Assembly: GCA_033064195.1 (NCBI GenBank)
Contig: JARBJD010000010.1
Location: forward strand, 434,001 to 498,000
DNA length: 64,000 nucleotides
Direction of reading: 5' to 3'
Source: Blattamonas nauphoetae
Taxonomy: Eukaryota > Preaxostyla > Oxymonadida
The translations under genes and the position numbers were made by a program. Positions 23,801 to 36,201 of the stretch are shown piece by piece. How positions within the stretch are numbered: the stretch's first letter is position 1; each line of letters starts with the position of its first letter. Under the pieces are notes generated by a model. It worked only from the letters and a program-made list of their open reading frames with translations, was not told the origin of the DNA and made no database searches.

Positions 23801-26800
23801 CATTTTGGATACGACCTCAATTCTCTCAACATTCAGAATGATTGTGACACGGCTGATCTATCTCTTTCAGAATCTCGCCAATGAACAGGTTGCCATCATC
23901 GAGCGAATTCAAAAGAGCGGTCACAACCTTCCCGAACAGGCCATTATATCTGTGACCGAACCTCCAGCAACTCAACAAGCACCAAAACATTCACAAACAC
24001 TGATCAAATTCTCCAACACTCAGATTCTTCCGTTCTACACTCTCTACTTTGACAAACAGAGCCAACAATACTACTCCAACTTCCCGATTGGAGACATCAT
24101 GCCCAACATGACCATCTCTCAAAAGAGGTTGGTGTATGGCTTGGAGTGGGTCTCCTCCTGCAACTCACTCCCCGTGATTCCCTACACCACAGACACTCTC
24201 GAAAAGATGGATGTTATCCTTTCCGCTCTCTCCAATACAAATGCAACGAATTCACAAATCTGTGGGTGTGCTGTTTACACGACAGAAGAAGAAAGGTCAA
24301 CGAACATTCAGCTTCTCCACGACACGGCACATCTGTTCGGACGGAATTTGTTCGTCTTCAACTGTTCGATCCTCACCACAGCTGAGCAAATCAAAAGTTT
24401 CCTGCTATCGACTCTGGTTGACTCTCATTTCATTCTGTTTGACAACCTTCATCGCCTCCCAGAGCTCGTCCTTCATTCTCTCGTGGACTTCTTGAAGCTC
24501 CTCATCAACTGGAGAAACAAACACCATACGACTCAGTCTGGCTTCACTGAGATCGACATCGAAGGAATGAAGACAACCATCACTCTTCCACTCTCAGATT
24601 GGTTTGTGGTGGGAACATTTGTTGTCAAGGAGCCAAACTATAACAAACTACCATTCTTCATCGAAGACGTGTTCGTCCCCGTCACTTTCAGCCCTCCGGA
24701 TCCGACTCCCCTCTTGGCAATGCTCCTGACAGGAGAAGGCTTCGTGTTTGCTGAGCAGCATGCTACACGTCTCATCACGTTCTTTCAAAGTCTGATCTCT
24801 CTCATGCAGTACGAATTCAAGTCGACCTCAAGACAGTTTAACTCACTCTTCTTATCGTTCTCATTTCTTGCATCATTTGCGAAAGAGGCAGGACATCTCC
24901 ATCGAATCACCCTCTCCATGCCTCCTCCGGATGCAGAATGGAAGTCAACTCGTGTGCAGGGTGCTCCCCATTTCCATAAAGATAAAAAGTTCCAGAACAC
25001 CATTCTCCAACTTGAAGAAGGTGCAATCCGAGCTCATCTCCTCGACACGATCAAGAAAGTCGTGTCGATTTGCCTTCCTCTCAACATCATCCACCCACAA
25101 CACACATCCACATCACTTGTCGGGGAAAACACGTCATCTCTCGTCCCCATTGTAACAACAATCCAATCACAAATCTACTCGTTCTTCCCAGTCCATCTCG
25201 AGAAGAACCAATCCCGCAATCAAGTCAATATATCGTCTCTGCAGTCCGTCTCAATTCCTCACAACTTCCAAATGCATGTGCAAGCTGTATTGACTAAATC
25301 TGGATACGCTGACGAGTCTCAATTCATCCAGCAATGTTATGCTGTCTTCAAAGCCATTGAGAACAACACAGTCTCTGTCATCAGTGGCCCAACTGGTGCC
25401 GGAAAGGCAACTGTCCTCGAAGTTGTCCGAATGATCCAACAGCGCTTCAACATGGAGAATCCAGAGATGCTCATGATCAGGTATCCACTGAGCCGACCGA
25501 AGCAGGATTCCATCGATTCTGTGATATACAGTCAAGAATTCCTCTACGAACAGCTCACCATCCATCTCTTCTGCAACAAAATCTCGCATGGAGGACATAT
25601 GTCCGTGTTTGATGCCATCAACGACAAAAGTCATCGTCCGATCTGGCTGATTGTGCCGATTGACAACGCCAGGCCGGTGACCACGTTCAGCTTCTTCTTC
25701 GAGGAGATCTTTGGGGCGACTACAACCACTGACAATGGAATCATCGAATTCTCCTTCTACACCCATGAAAAGATTGTTCTTCCGCCAAATTCAAAGCTGA
25801 TATTCGTCGTATCCTCGCCAATCTTCGACCTCCCGTCGGCATTTTACACGCATACATCGCTTGTTCATATTTCGTTCCCAACCATCACAACCATGAACTG
25901 GATTCTGTCCACATGGATGAAGGAAGTCGTCGGAACTGTGCTCCCAACAGAGCATGCCCAGGCGACAGGTCTCCTCTTCAGGATGCTCTTAACGAAATGT
26001 ATGCAATTTCTGAAGACTCAATCGAACACATCAATGCACACCATCGTCTCACGCATCCCAACAATCAGCATCCTCAAAACTGCTCTCTCCATATTCACCG
26101 CTGCTCTCCGGCTTTTCAGCGTACAGATTGTGGGCAAATTTGACATCTTCCTCATCCGAATGCTTCTCATCTTTTGTATCTTCTGGGCCGGAGGAGGTCA
26201 TCTGGAGTCGGAGCTTCCATCGATTTCTCAATTCGAAGATTGGATGTCTGAGTGGAAACGAAAACATTCAACCCCGTTGCAACTGAAAGTCACGCCTGTG
26301 ATGGATGATGATGGGAATGAGTCTTCTCGAAGACAGACGGACAACAAAACCCGGTCTGATTTTGATGTCTTTGTTCGATCGAGCTTCGGAAATGACGTTG
26401 AATTTGGGAAGCTTGGAACTGTGTTTGACTATTCGGTCGATCTGGACGAAAAACAACCGACTTACATCTCAAACCCCAACACACATCCTGTCACGTTCAG
26501 CATGCTCATCGATCATCCACCACGACCTCTTTTCGGAACGTTTACTCCTTTCCTCGCCTTGTGCAATGTGTGTCGATTGTCCTTGATAGGTGATCGTCCT
26601 GTCCTCCTCCTAAATGACAAGTTCATCGGGAGGCAAAGCATAGCCCAAGCCATTGCAGAAGTGATGGTGGATGTTCCTCGTTTTGGGCTATCGCAGACGT
26701 CAGCCCTGAGAAGGAAAGGAGATTTGAAACAACACCCGTTCGTCCTCAACGTGACACAAACAGCCATCGACGTACCAAACATTCTCTACTCTAAATTATT

Positions 26801-29800
26801 CAAATCAGTTGCTCTCAGGCAATGTATTCCAGACAATCCTGATCGACCACTCGTTCTGTGCTTCAATGATTCATACTCCGATGATTCAGACATGACTCAA
26901 CCACAGAATTCGATGCTCTCTGCTTTTCTTGACTCCATCTTCATCGACGAGGAATACAGGGCACGCGCATCGCTTGTGAAACAGCCGCTCTTTATCGTTG
27001 CCTCTGACAGGTATTTCTTCAATCAGTCCGTCAATGTTGCCCAAACCTCGAAGTTATCAGTCTTCCAGATTCCAGAAATGGAATTGAATGACTTTGTCTC
27101 ACTTGCGAGTGCTTTATGGGATCACACAATGCAGATCCGCGGGAAAGAGCTGTTCGCAAACAATTTCTTCCGTTCAGAGGCCGAACTCCACGAAGCAAGA
27201 ACTTTCTTCATCAGCACACTCGTCACTGCAACCATGTATCTTCATCTCTCCTTCGCAAGTTCTCCCAATGGCCTCCAACGTCCAACAATCAATGCTTACC
27301 TGGAAGTGATCAACTCCATCTGTTCATGCCCAGTCCCGCTTCTTGCTCGGAAGGATTATTTGTTTTCTCTCTGGCTATGGGAATGTCTTCGTGTGTACTC
27401 TGTCATACAGTGGACAACCACAACCAAACTTCATGCAATGAAGTTGATTTATCATGTTTATTCCACGTTCCTCCAACAACGTGTGAGAGTCTCGTCAGAT
27501 GATCGGACAGAATCCGTGACTGATCGGTCGTTCCTCCTCTTCGATCACACGAACAGGTCTCTCCCTCTGTTCTATGAGCCCTCCAATCCTGTTGAAAACA
27601 ATCTACCAAACTGTTTCACAATCATCCCCGATTCTGTCTCATCTGGCGATGCTGTGGTTCTTCTCAACATGAGCCAAGCACTTCGTAGCCGCTCCGTCGC
27701 CAATGTATTCCTCATGTCGTGCGAGTCTATCCAAAAAGCAACACGGCCGATTCTGTACTTCGACGCTCACAGTCTCACGGCACTCTCCATCTGCAAAACT
27801 GCTTCATACTTCATGGGTTTCAAGTTGTTTGACTTTGTCTTCCCGTCAATTATGAAACATCTCATCTACCTTTTTGAGCTTCTTGCCGAGGCCATTGGTG
27901 ATCTCTTCCCTCCCAGCGCAATCCGTCCTGATCAGCCGGATCCCAATCTCACCTGTCCACTCATCGAAATGGGTATTCGAACTGTCCGTCCCACTTTCGT
28001 AGTCGCTCTTTCGTATGGTCGGTCCTGCTCGTTCACTCACCAACTTTCCGAGTTCCTCAACGGACTCTTCGTAGATCGACGATTTTTTGCATCAAATCTC
28101 GAACTTCCTGAGCCTGACTACAACTTTCGCACGTCTTCTCACTCAACAGCTGATTTCATCAAGTTTTTTACTCAACAACTCATCGAATACTACTTCCAGA
28201 AGTATCAGGAGGTCCTCTCAATTGCAGATATATGTGCCATTGTGGACAGACTAACTGTGTACGGCCGATTGATCATCAATGTGCCATTTGCGACACAATT
28301 GGTTGTCTCGAAAGAAATGCCATTCCTTTCTTCGAATGCCATTCATATTCATGCATCCCCCACCGATAAAGAAGCACTCAAACAGATTGCCGAAAATTCT
28401 CTCCAACCGCTCTTCGGAATTCTCTCGCCTTACCTACATCAGAAGATGATCTCGTTTCGGGTCCAAAAATCTGCACTTTCGAACAAAGACACCACACTCA
28501 AAGATGCGATCGTCGAAACACTTGCTTCTCTCTTCCTCATCACTCGGAAGCACGATGAGTACAGCGCACAGGGAACCGTTTTCAACATCAAACAAGAAGA
28601 ATCTGATATTGGTCATCTCCAAATTCGGCCACCATCAACTTTGTCGTTTGTGGAGTTTGTCCACTCGTTCTCGAGATTCTTGCTGTACAAAGTGAAGTAT
28701 CTCCAGAACACAATTACCGTTACGGAATCGGCTGTGACCACTCTCTCATCATTCAGACAAGCAACAGAACTCTTCAAACAAAACCTCAAAGCAGAGTCGT
28801 CGTCTCTTCAAACAACCACTGTCGAAAAGCAACTTCAGGAAACAAATGAAACGTTGAACGAAATAATTCTTCTCTACGATCGGCAAATCGAATCACTTCG
28901 AGAACAGAACGCTGACCTCGGTCTCGGAATGTCATCGGTTCATTTTGTGATGAACGACCCAAATCTGTCGTTGTATGTCAAAGATTATCAGAAAGCGATG
29001 ACGTCTATCATCGACGTCAAAACACATCACGTCGAGGAACTTGTCGCTTTTGCTGTCTACAACGCAGACGCTCATAAGCTCGTCAATTCACTTCTCTTGT
29101 TCTTGTCAGAGGAGGATGATGTTCCAATGGAATGGCCGGAGCATTCCTTCAACGATCTTCTCGGAGAGTTGTGGAGTGTGGACATCTTTGATGCGAGAGA
29201 AGCCAACAGACTACGGGTTGAATACATTCTCGTGGAAGAGTTGAATGTGGATGACCTCCCACAGATCCCTCAGTTCACTATTGTTCTCTACAAATGGCTG
29301 CAATCAATCGTGGCTCTGGCCTCCAAGTTTGCAAGCTTCCCAGAACAAAAACAAACGATGTTTTTAGGAACATGTCATCAAATTCTTCTGAAGATGAAAC
29401 TTACCCGGAGCGAGAATTCTCGAGGATCTCTTCAAAATGTGCAGAAAGAAATTCAAAGTGCCCTGAAACAAGTCCAGAACAATCCACTATGCACTGACAG
29501 AGCTCTTCAGAATGGGCAACAGCTCCTTGTTCAAGGTGAAGAGATGATGCTGATGGCATCTAAACTGAATGATTTTCTCGAAAATGTGATTGAAGATACA
29601 AACAAGCAGCTTCGAGTTGCCATCGGATCCTCAATTATCACGGCCTTCCATTTCATCTTGAATAACTTCTTTACACCGTCCACATCAACCGTCCTCATTC
29701 ACGATTTTGCCGTCCCAATCCTTCAAGACAATGGGATCCTTTTCCCGTCTGTCATCGATCCTCTGTACGATTTTGGGCGTTATTCCTCCAGTCAACTTGT

Positions 29801-32800
29801 GATGATGGCGAAGAAGAATGGAGAAGGAGATCTCAACGACGATCGCTTGATGTCCTTCGGAGATATTGTGCGGAATCATCGTCTTCCATACGTCACCATT
29901 CCGCAGACACTCTTGGAGGACACCACAAAAGGCTTGTTACTATACGCTGACACATTCAGAGGTCGAGATTCGTTTCTCACGCAGCCATTGATGGATGATG
30001 CAAACGACTCCGAAATTGATCTGAACCTCTTCATCGGTGCAGACAAGACCGCACAGCTCTCCTTCTCAAGCGGAGATCGGAAGATGGTGGACCATCTTGC
30101 TTTCATTTTGTATCATGCCGGCTGGTTCGCTCGCTTGTTGGGGTCGCCCTCTCTAAACCGTGTTCACTCAGCAACTTCCTCATTCAGCGGGACTCTTCTT
30201 CCAAATCAGAATCAACAAGCGCCAATGTTCCCTTCACAAGTCAAAGTCACTCTGTTTTTCGATCCACTGGAAGTCATTCTTCCATCGATTACGCATTCCA
30301 TGACAGCCTCCTCCACGCTCTATCATGTCTACGATATTCAGCATCCGGCCACGTCACCGTTTGTGATCTCGCTGAGGGATCCATCGTTCCTCCAGAAAAT
30401 GCACGATGTCTTCCAAATGCTTCAGGATCTTCATCAACAAAATGTGAATCAGAAGACTGTACCTCTCAGACGGAACGCAATCTTCTTCACTGACGTCTGC
30501 GATCAGACAACCTCGTATCCGCTTCTCTTCCTACTCGCCCAATACCGATCATCTGCTAACTCCCTCCTGACGCGTGGTGGCTTCTATGACTACACGTCAA
30601 TACACATCGGTTCCACGGACTTCACTGTCAAATTGATGAAAGCTGACACAAAGGCCTGCTGGCGAACAGAGGAGATTGTGTCATACACAATCTCCTGTGA
30701 CGTCGATCTCATCCTGGTTGCTGATCGGACATCAACATCCACCTTTACGAGTCCAGTGTTCATCGACGCTGCGCCTCGTGTGATTGTCCCTGATGAATGG
30801 ACGGTTCAAACAACATTACTTGAACCAACAGGACGAATTGTCACCGAATGCGTCAAACGGACTCAATCAAGCGTCCTCTTTGGTGAAGATATCAACACAC
30901 TCACCCCCAACCTGATGAGAGTGTCTGAACTGATGCATCAGTACTCGGAAAAACTGTCAGAAGCCACAACTTTCATCCTCGAACACTTCTCTCATCAACT
31001 CTTGCCTCTTCCGGTTTATCGCGACGATATCCTTTTTGACTTCATCCAAAACAACTTCGATGCACCAAATACTTTCGATGCAATGGACGCAATCTCAGAA
31101 CAAGCCACCCTCGTGTCGGATGTGTACTCTCAGTCTCTCGTCACACATAGTGTCTTTCAAGATCACAACACTGGTGAGGAACTTGTCTCATCACTCAAAG
31201 CATCTGTCATTCTTTTTTCTGACCTCATCCACTGGAAGAAGGAAGCAAACGAACAGTACAACACAATGCATCAACAGCTCTACCAGATAATGAATAAGTG
31301 CCTGGAAAACGATTCAAAATTGAAATCCGGTCTGAGTTGGCTCAGATTCTGCTACTCCTGGACGGTCATTCACGTTCATCCCTTCCTCTCCACAATCTCT
31401 CCATTCGTCTCTTGCCTCTTGAGACAGTTGGACAAGCCTTTCACAACGAACAAATATGTCCCGTACGGCCTGACGTATCACTCCCTCGTGAATACCATCT
31501 TCACCGTCTGGATGAATGCAATGGAGAAGGAGATGAATCGAGTCAGTGGGCCAGCCCAGGGGAAGTCCTTTGATGGTGACGATTTCATCAACGAGGAGAA
31601 ACCTTTCTCGAAGCGTTTCGAATCTGACAACATGTCCAATCTCACAACAGAATCGAGGCATGCTCTCATCCAGAGTCATCTGAGCACCGACATCAACACA
31701 TCTCCAGTTGGCCTCAGCGAACAATCCAGGCAGGCGGTTAGTGGAGAGTTCACACGCAACATCATCGAGACGATGTGTTCGATCATCAACGACACTGATT
31801 CTCTCCTCGCGTCATTCTTCGACATTTCGTATACACTCGCCTGTCAAACAGGAGAACCATTACAAAGGAATGAAACCCTTGCCTTCCTCTATCCACTCAA
31901 CTTATTGATCAACGATGTGAGTGCGTCGCTTGGATTGACTCCAATCGATCCTTCACATTATCACTCCCCAACGTTCTCGTTTTTGGAGGTCACAAACTTG
32001 CTCTTCCCAGCGATGACGGCGGTTGTTCAAACTGCCGGTCTCCTCCCCCTCAATCCAGTTCCGTCTTTCATTCCCGAATCATTATGGAAGAATATTTTCA
32101 TCTTTGGTCTCATTTGCCCAGCATTCAGACCTTTCGTGACCGATCTTGAGCCGCATTGCCAGAATGTCTATTCCCTCATCGATCACATGAAACCCGGCTC
32201 ACTGGATCCAGGAATCGCTCTTCAAACAGTTTATTTCTCAACATCTGTTCTGAACACAAATCGGGGACGTTCACCTGCTCTGGAGAAGAGGAGCCAACAT
32301 GGAGGAATGGGAAGGCAACGATCAATGCTGGAACTGACAACCCAACGACAGCAAAGGCTTCAGCAGACTCACCACACATCCAACTCACTCAAGGGCATTC
32401 ACCTCCAGCAGCCTGAAAATACTCGGAAGGGTATCCCATTCACACGGGAGTCATTTGTCTTGCATTCAGAATATACACCCTTTGGGTCTGTTCGGATCCA
32501 ACCCCCGAACCTCGAAGTGAGTGCTTCACACACCAGAATTCGAATGTTCAATGAAACAAAGGAGAAGAATCCTTTTTCATCTTATTCATTCACTCCGGAG
32601 CCAAAGCAAACTCTCACCACAAAAGTGATCGATTCTTCATCTCCACTTCTCACCAACATCCAACGGAAATGGGCAGACTGGATGCGGTCAGACGCTCCGG
32701 AACTTATCAGCTTCCCCAACTCGGATCTCAACACACTCAATCAGTTCCAACGTGTCTTGTTCTTCAATGTTGTCCGCCCAGACCGACTCCGACATGCGAT

Positions 32801-35800
32801 CCGAATCGCCATTGCAGCGTCACCTGCGTTTGGACCAAATGTTGCCTACTTTGACTCCCTTCTCCCATCGAGCTCGTCGACCGTGTCGCCAGGTGTAAGT
32901 CATCCTTCCCAACCCGGTACCAACCCAACATCTCTCAGAATGTCGATCAACCCAAGCCCGTCAATGTATTGTGGAATCCCAACGCTGAACAGACTCTATC
33001 TCAAACCAGATCATACCACACATCTCACCTCGCTTCAACCCGAGTTTTACGACCCCTTCTTCCAGATGATCATTCTGGAATGCGTCGATACACTTGGGCA
33101 TGCTCCAGTTTCGTTCACTCGACTCCATTCTGACCTTGCGTCCTTGGCGACGGTTCGAGATCGGAAACTGGTTACGATTCGACTTTCAGAGTCCTTCCGA
33201 TCGACCATGAACAGTCTGGTCAATTCAGCTCGTCGGATTGATGTCTTGACGGAGTCTGCTGTGGAATACGTTTGGGAACGAACCTGGGAGCACATCAAGC
33301 AATCATTTGACTCGCTCATTTCAAAAGAACCTGTCTGGATCGTTCTCGAAGGAATTGAACTTGCCACAATGTCGTTCATTGGCCCATTCATAGCTTGGTT
33401 GAACACATTGGCTCTTCAAAATCTTCCAAACTCTGTGCATCTGGATCATGAGGTCGTCTTCTGGATTCTGGGTCTCCCCAACTTCGAAGTGAAAGATCGC
33501 GCCACGTTCAAGTCGATGGACCGGATCAGCAAACTGTTTTATATTCGCCAACCCAAGTCTTTCAGAGGAACTTTGGCGTCCTCACTCATCCAGATCTCTC
33601 CTCTCTGCACATCTGAAGCTCTCCTCAATCGATGCCGACACTACGATCCATCAGCACAGAAAGACTCCCCAATCACCCGAACACTCCTCTACCTTGTCTT
33701 CTCTGTTGTTGTCTGCCACAGTCTGTTCGTCGAGTATTTCAGAACCCTCTCTCATTTGGATCACTCCTTCCGAATCGCTCTCACTGAAGTCAGTCTCGAA
33801 AGGATGGTCAAAGCAGTCCTCGCAACACCAACCGGAACGACTGCCAGACGCGCCAGAGATCAGGGCAGTGCTTTGCCTGTTTCGGAGTCAATTGTGTGGA
33901 TGAATGTGATTCAAAAGATCAAAACAGTCGCATATCCACATCTCTCACGATTCATCAATCAGGAGTTGTTGGATATGATTGTTGATCCGATCCTTGAATA
34001 CGATGCTTTCATCTCGAGCGGATCTTTGCCAATTCTGCCCGGGATCCCATTCCCAACTGAGGAATCGTCTTTCACATCCATCAACCAGTACTTCAGTGCA
34101 GTTCTGAGTGCATCTACTTCTCGTTCACGAGCTCGTTCTCTGAGTATCTCTCACAGCCTCGCTCAGCGATGCCTCTCAATCACTCTCGGTTCTTCCGAGC
34201 AGCTTCGACCGCTCGTTCCAGTTGAGAACGGATGCCTCCTTGACCCGTTCCATTCGGATTACTCGCCATTCAGACACAACCTCATCTCGATGATCCGCGC
34301 CCTCCACCATCTGGAATCGATCCCGACAAAGTTCGTCCGTCAGGACTTTCTCATCGCCAGTGAGGGTCAACGATTGAGCATGTACATCAATATTCGGATT
34401 GGGCAAGAGATCAAAGAGCTGTCACAGCCGACTTACTTCGACATTGACACAATTACAAAACTCTTGATTGGATTGTATTCTTCAGAGTCGTCGATTCCAC
34501 CCACACTACTCTGCCTGCTCAGAGAAGCCAACTTGCACAACGCACTCCTCTCACACATCTTTGATTATGTAGACAATCTTCCTACGATCTCAAAAGCAAT
34601 GGTGTCTGGCACAGCAAACTCGTCTCTCTCTCTGTATGCATCAGAGGACAAGCAAGCTGAGTTCTTCTCTCAACTCCTCACGAGATCTTCCACATTCTTG
34701 AAAACATGGATCAGCATCTCACAAAATGTCGTCCCAACAAATTGGAGAATCGTCACGCATTCGACACGAACAACTCTCTTCCACACGTGGCTCAATTTTG
34801 TGATTGGTGGAGTCCAACAGATCCATCGAATATTCTCTTTCATTCCCATCAACCAACGTCTCAGAGATTGTGTGACAGTTGGAACAACAACATCCACGCA
34901 ACTGAAAGGCGAACGAGCAATGAAAAACGCACTATATGTTGTCCCGTACCATCTTCTCCGCCCAAAAGCCTTTCTAAATAGTCTCATTCAGGAAATTGTG
35001 ATGTCGCTGAACACGGTCATCATGTCCCGACTCGACATGGACCACAATTCACTCCATCGACGGTTTATCAGACTTGCCCAGCACTTCGACCTGACAAGCC
35101 ACCTCCCGCTGGACACTCAAACAATCGCCCCATCACTATTTGCTTCTCTTGCTCCTCATGGCCTTGGTCGGTCCAAATTAAGCACCCCACATCTGAATGA
35201 TTCGACAACACTCAACACAACTGGTCACAGTCTGGCAACATTGCATGGTGTGGCACCCTCCGTACCCGACACTGTCCGCTTCCTCTCCTTCTGCGATGTC
35301 TCTCTCCGACTCATCCCGACCACTCGTCAACCAGACAGCCTTGCATCGGTGACTTCGTCCTCGTTCATCTACCGTCCGCTGAACTCCGTCTTCTTTGGTG
35401 GAGTCACCTTTTCATCAAAATCGGGGCATTACTTCAGCATGAAGCAACAAACTGTGACAATCAGCCCGTCGTACTTCCCGCCTTCGATTGCTTCGCAGGA
35501 AACTGAAGCAACAGTCGCAGGAAGCCAGATTCTGTCGTGGAAGTCACGTACACAGATGATGTCGGCGAATCTCACGCAGAACCTCTCCCAAACACAGCAG
35601 ATCCAATCAATCTCTCGTGTCAATCTGAACAAGTTGATGGTTGTTCGTCCTTATTCCAATCGACCCAACGATATCGACTATATCATCTCGACACCCACAA
35701 AAGCCCTCTCAATCTCGATGTTCCCTGATCGTGGAGACTACCTCTCCCAGTTCACTCGTCGGCCCAACCAGACAACGTCCATCCTCCCCATCTTCCACAC

Positions 35801-36026
35801 TGTTGTGTGTGTCAAGGACGAAAACGGGGTTGTGCGATCCCTGGATGGGCTCCAGGTCGAGGACGACACATTCACGCAGCAGGTCTTCCAGCTTCCTCTA
35901 ACAGTCCACGAAACTCAGAAACCGATTCCGAGATACACTGTCGTCCTCCCTGTGAAAGACAAAAAGGTCTTTCATGGAGATTACTCGATTAATATTTCTA
36001 CTGATACGGTTCTTGGTTTTCTATAA
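17887..36026 (+). CDS. Very large, degenerate dynein heavy chain
   Basis: Exons 17887-18493 and 18559-36026, joined by an inferred 65-base intron (GTTTAT to AACAG) that closes in phase; about 6,024 residues against 4,000-4,600 usual for the family. Readable parts are the N-terminal tail, the linker (about residues 1270-1370, SWTTFTAENLTPQFF, RYWIEILNYF), the AAA ring, a stalk coiled coil (from about 3590), a microtubule-binding-like region, and an AAA6 region with WADWMRSDAPELISFP and FQRVLFFNVVRPDR (about 4906). AAA1 keeps LFVFNCS but has no Walker A (text AVYTTEEERST) and FDN instead of DE in Walker B. AAA2 keeps GPTGAGKAT (about 2478). AAA3 and AAA4 also lack P-loops. ATP-driven motility is doubtful; a structural role is possible. 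The stop TAA overlaps AATAAA. Confidence 0.85.
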
Positions 36027-36030
36027 TAAA
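36025..36030 (+). promoter_or_regulatory. AATAAA at the dynein stop codon
   Basis: The dynein frame ends CTA-TAA followed directly by TAAATC, so AATAAA overlaps the stop codon. With only 175 bases before the next gene, this is a plausible polyadenylation signal. The motif assignment is by analogy with other eukaryotes. Confidence 0.35.
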
Positions 36031-36201
36031 TCTTCTGTTTGGAACATTTCATCTATTCATTCTCGCATTGTTCTCGTCCTCTGTTACACATATTGCACCA
36101 ATCTCTCTGATTTTTTTGCCAATGTTTATCATCAAAGACTGATGCAGTGGTGAGAACAAAGCTTCTCCATTAGATCGGCCCAAATCACCCACCCAATCAT
36201 C

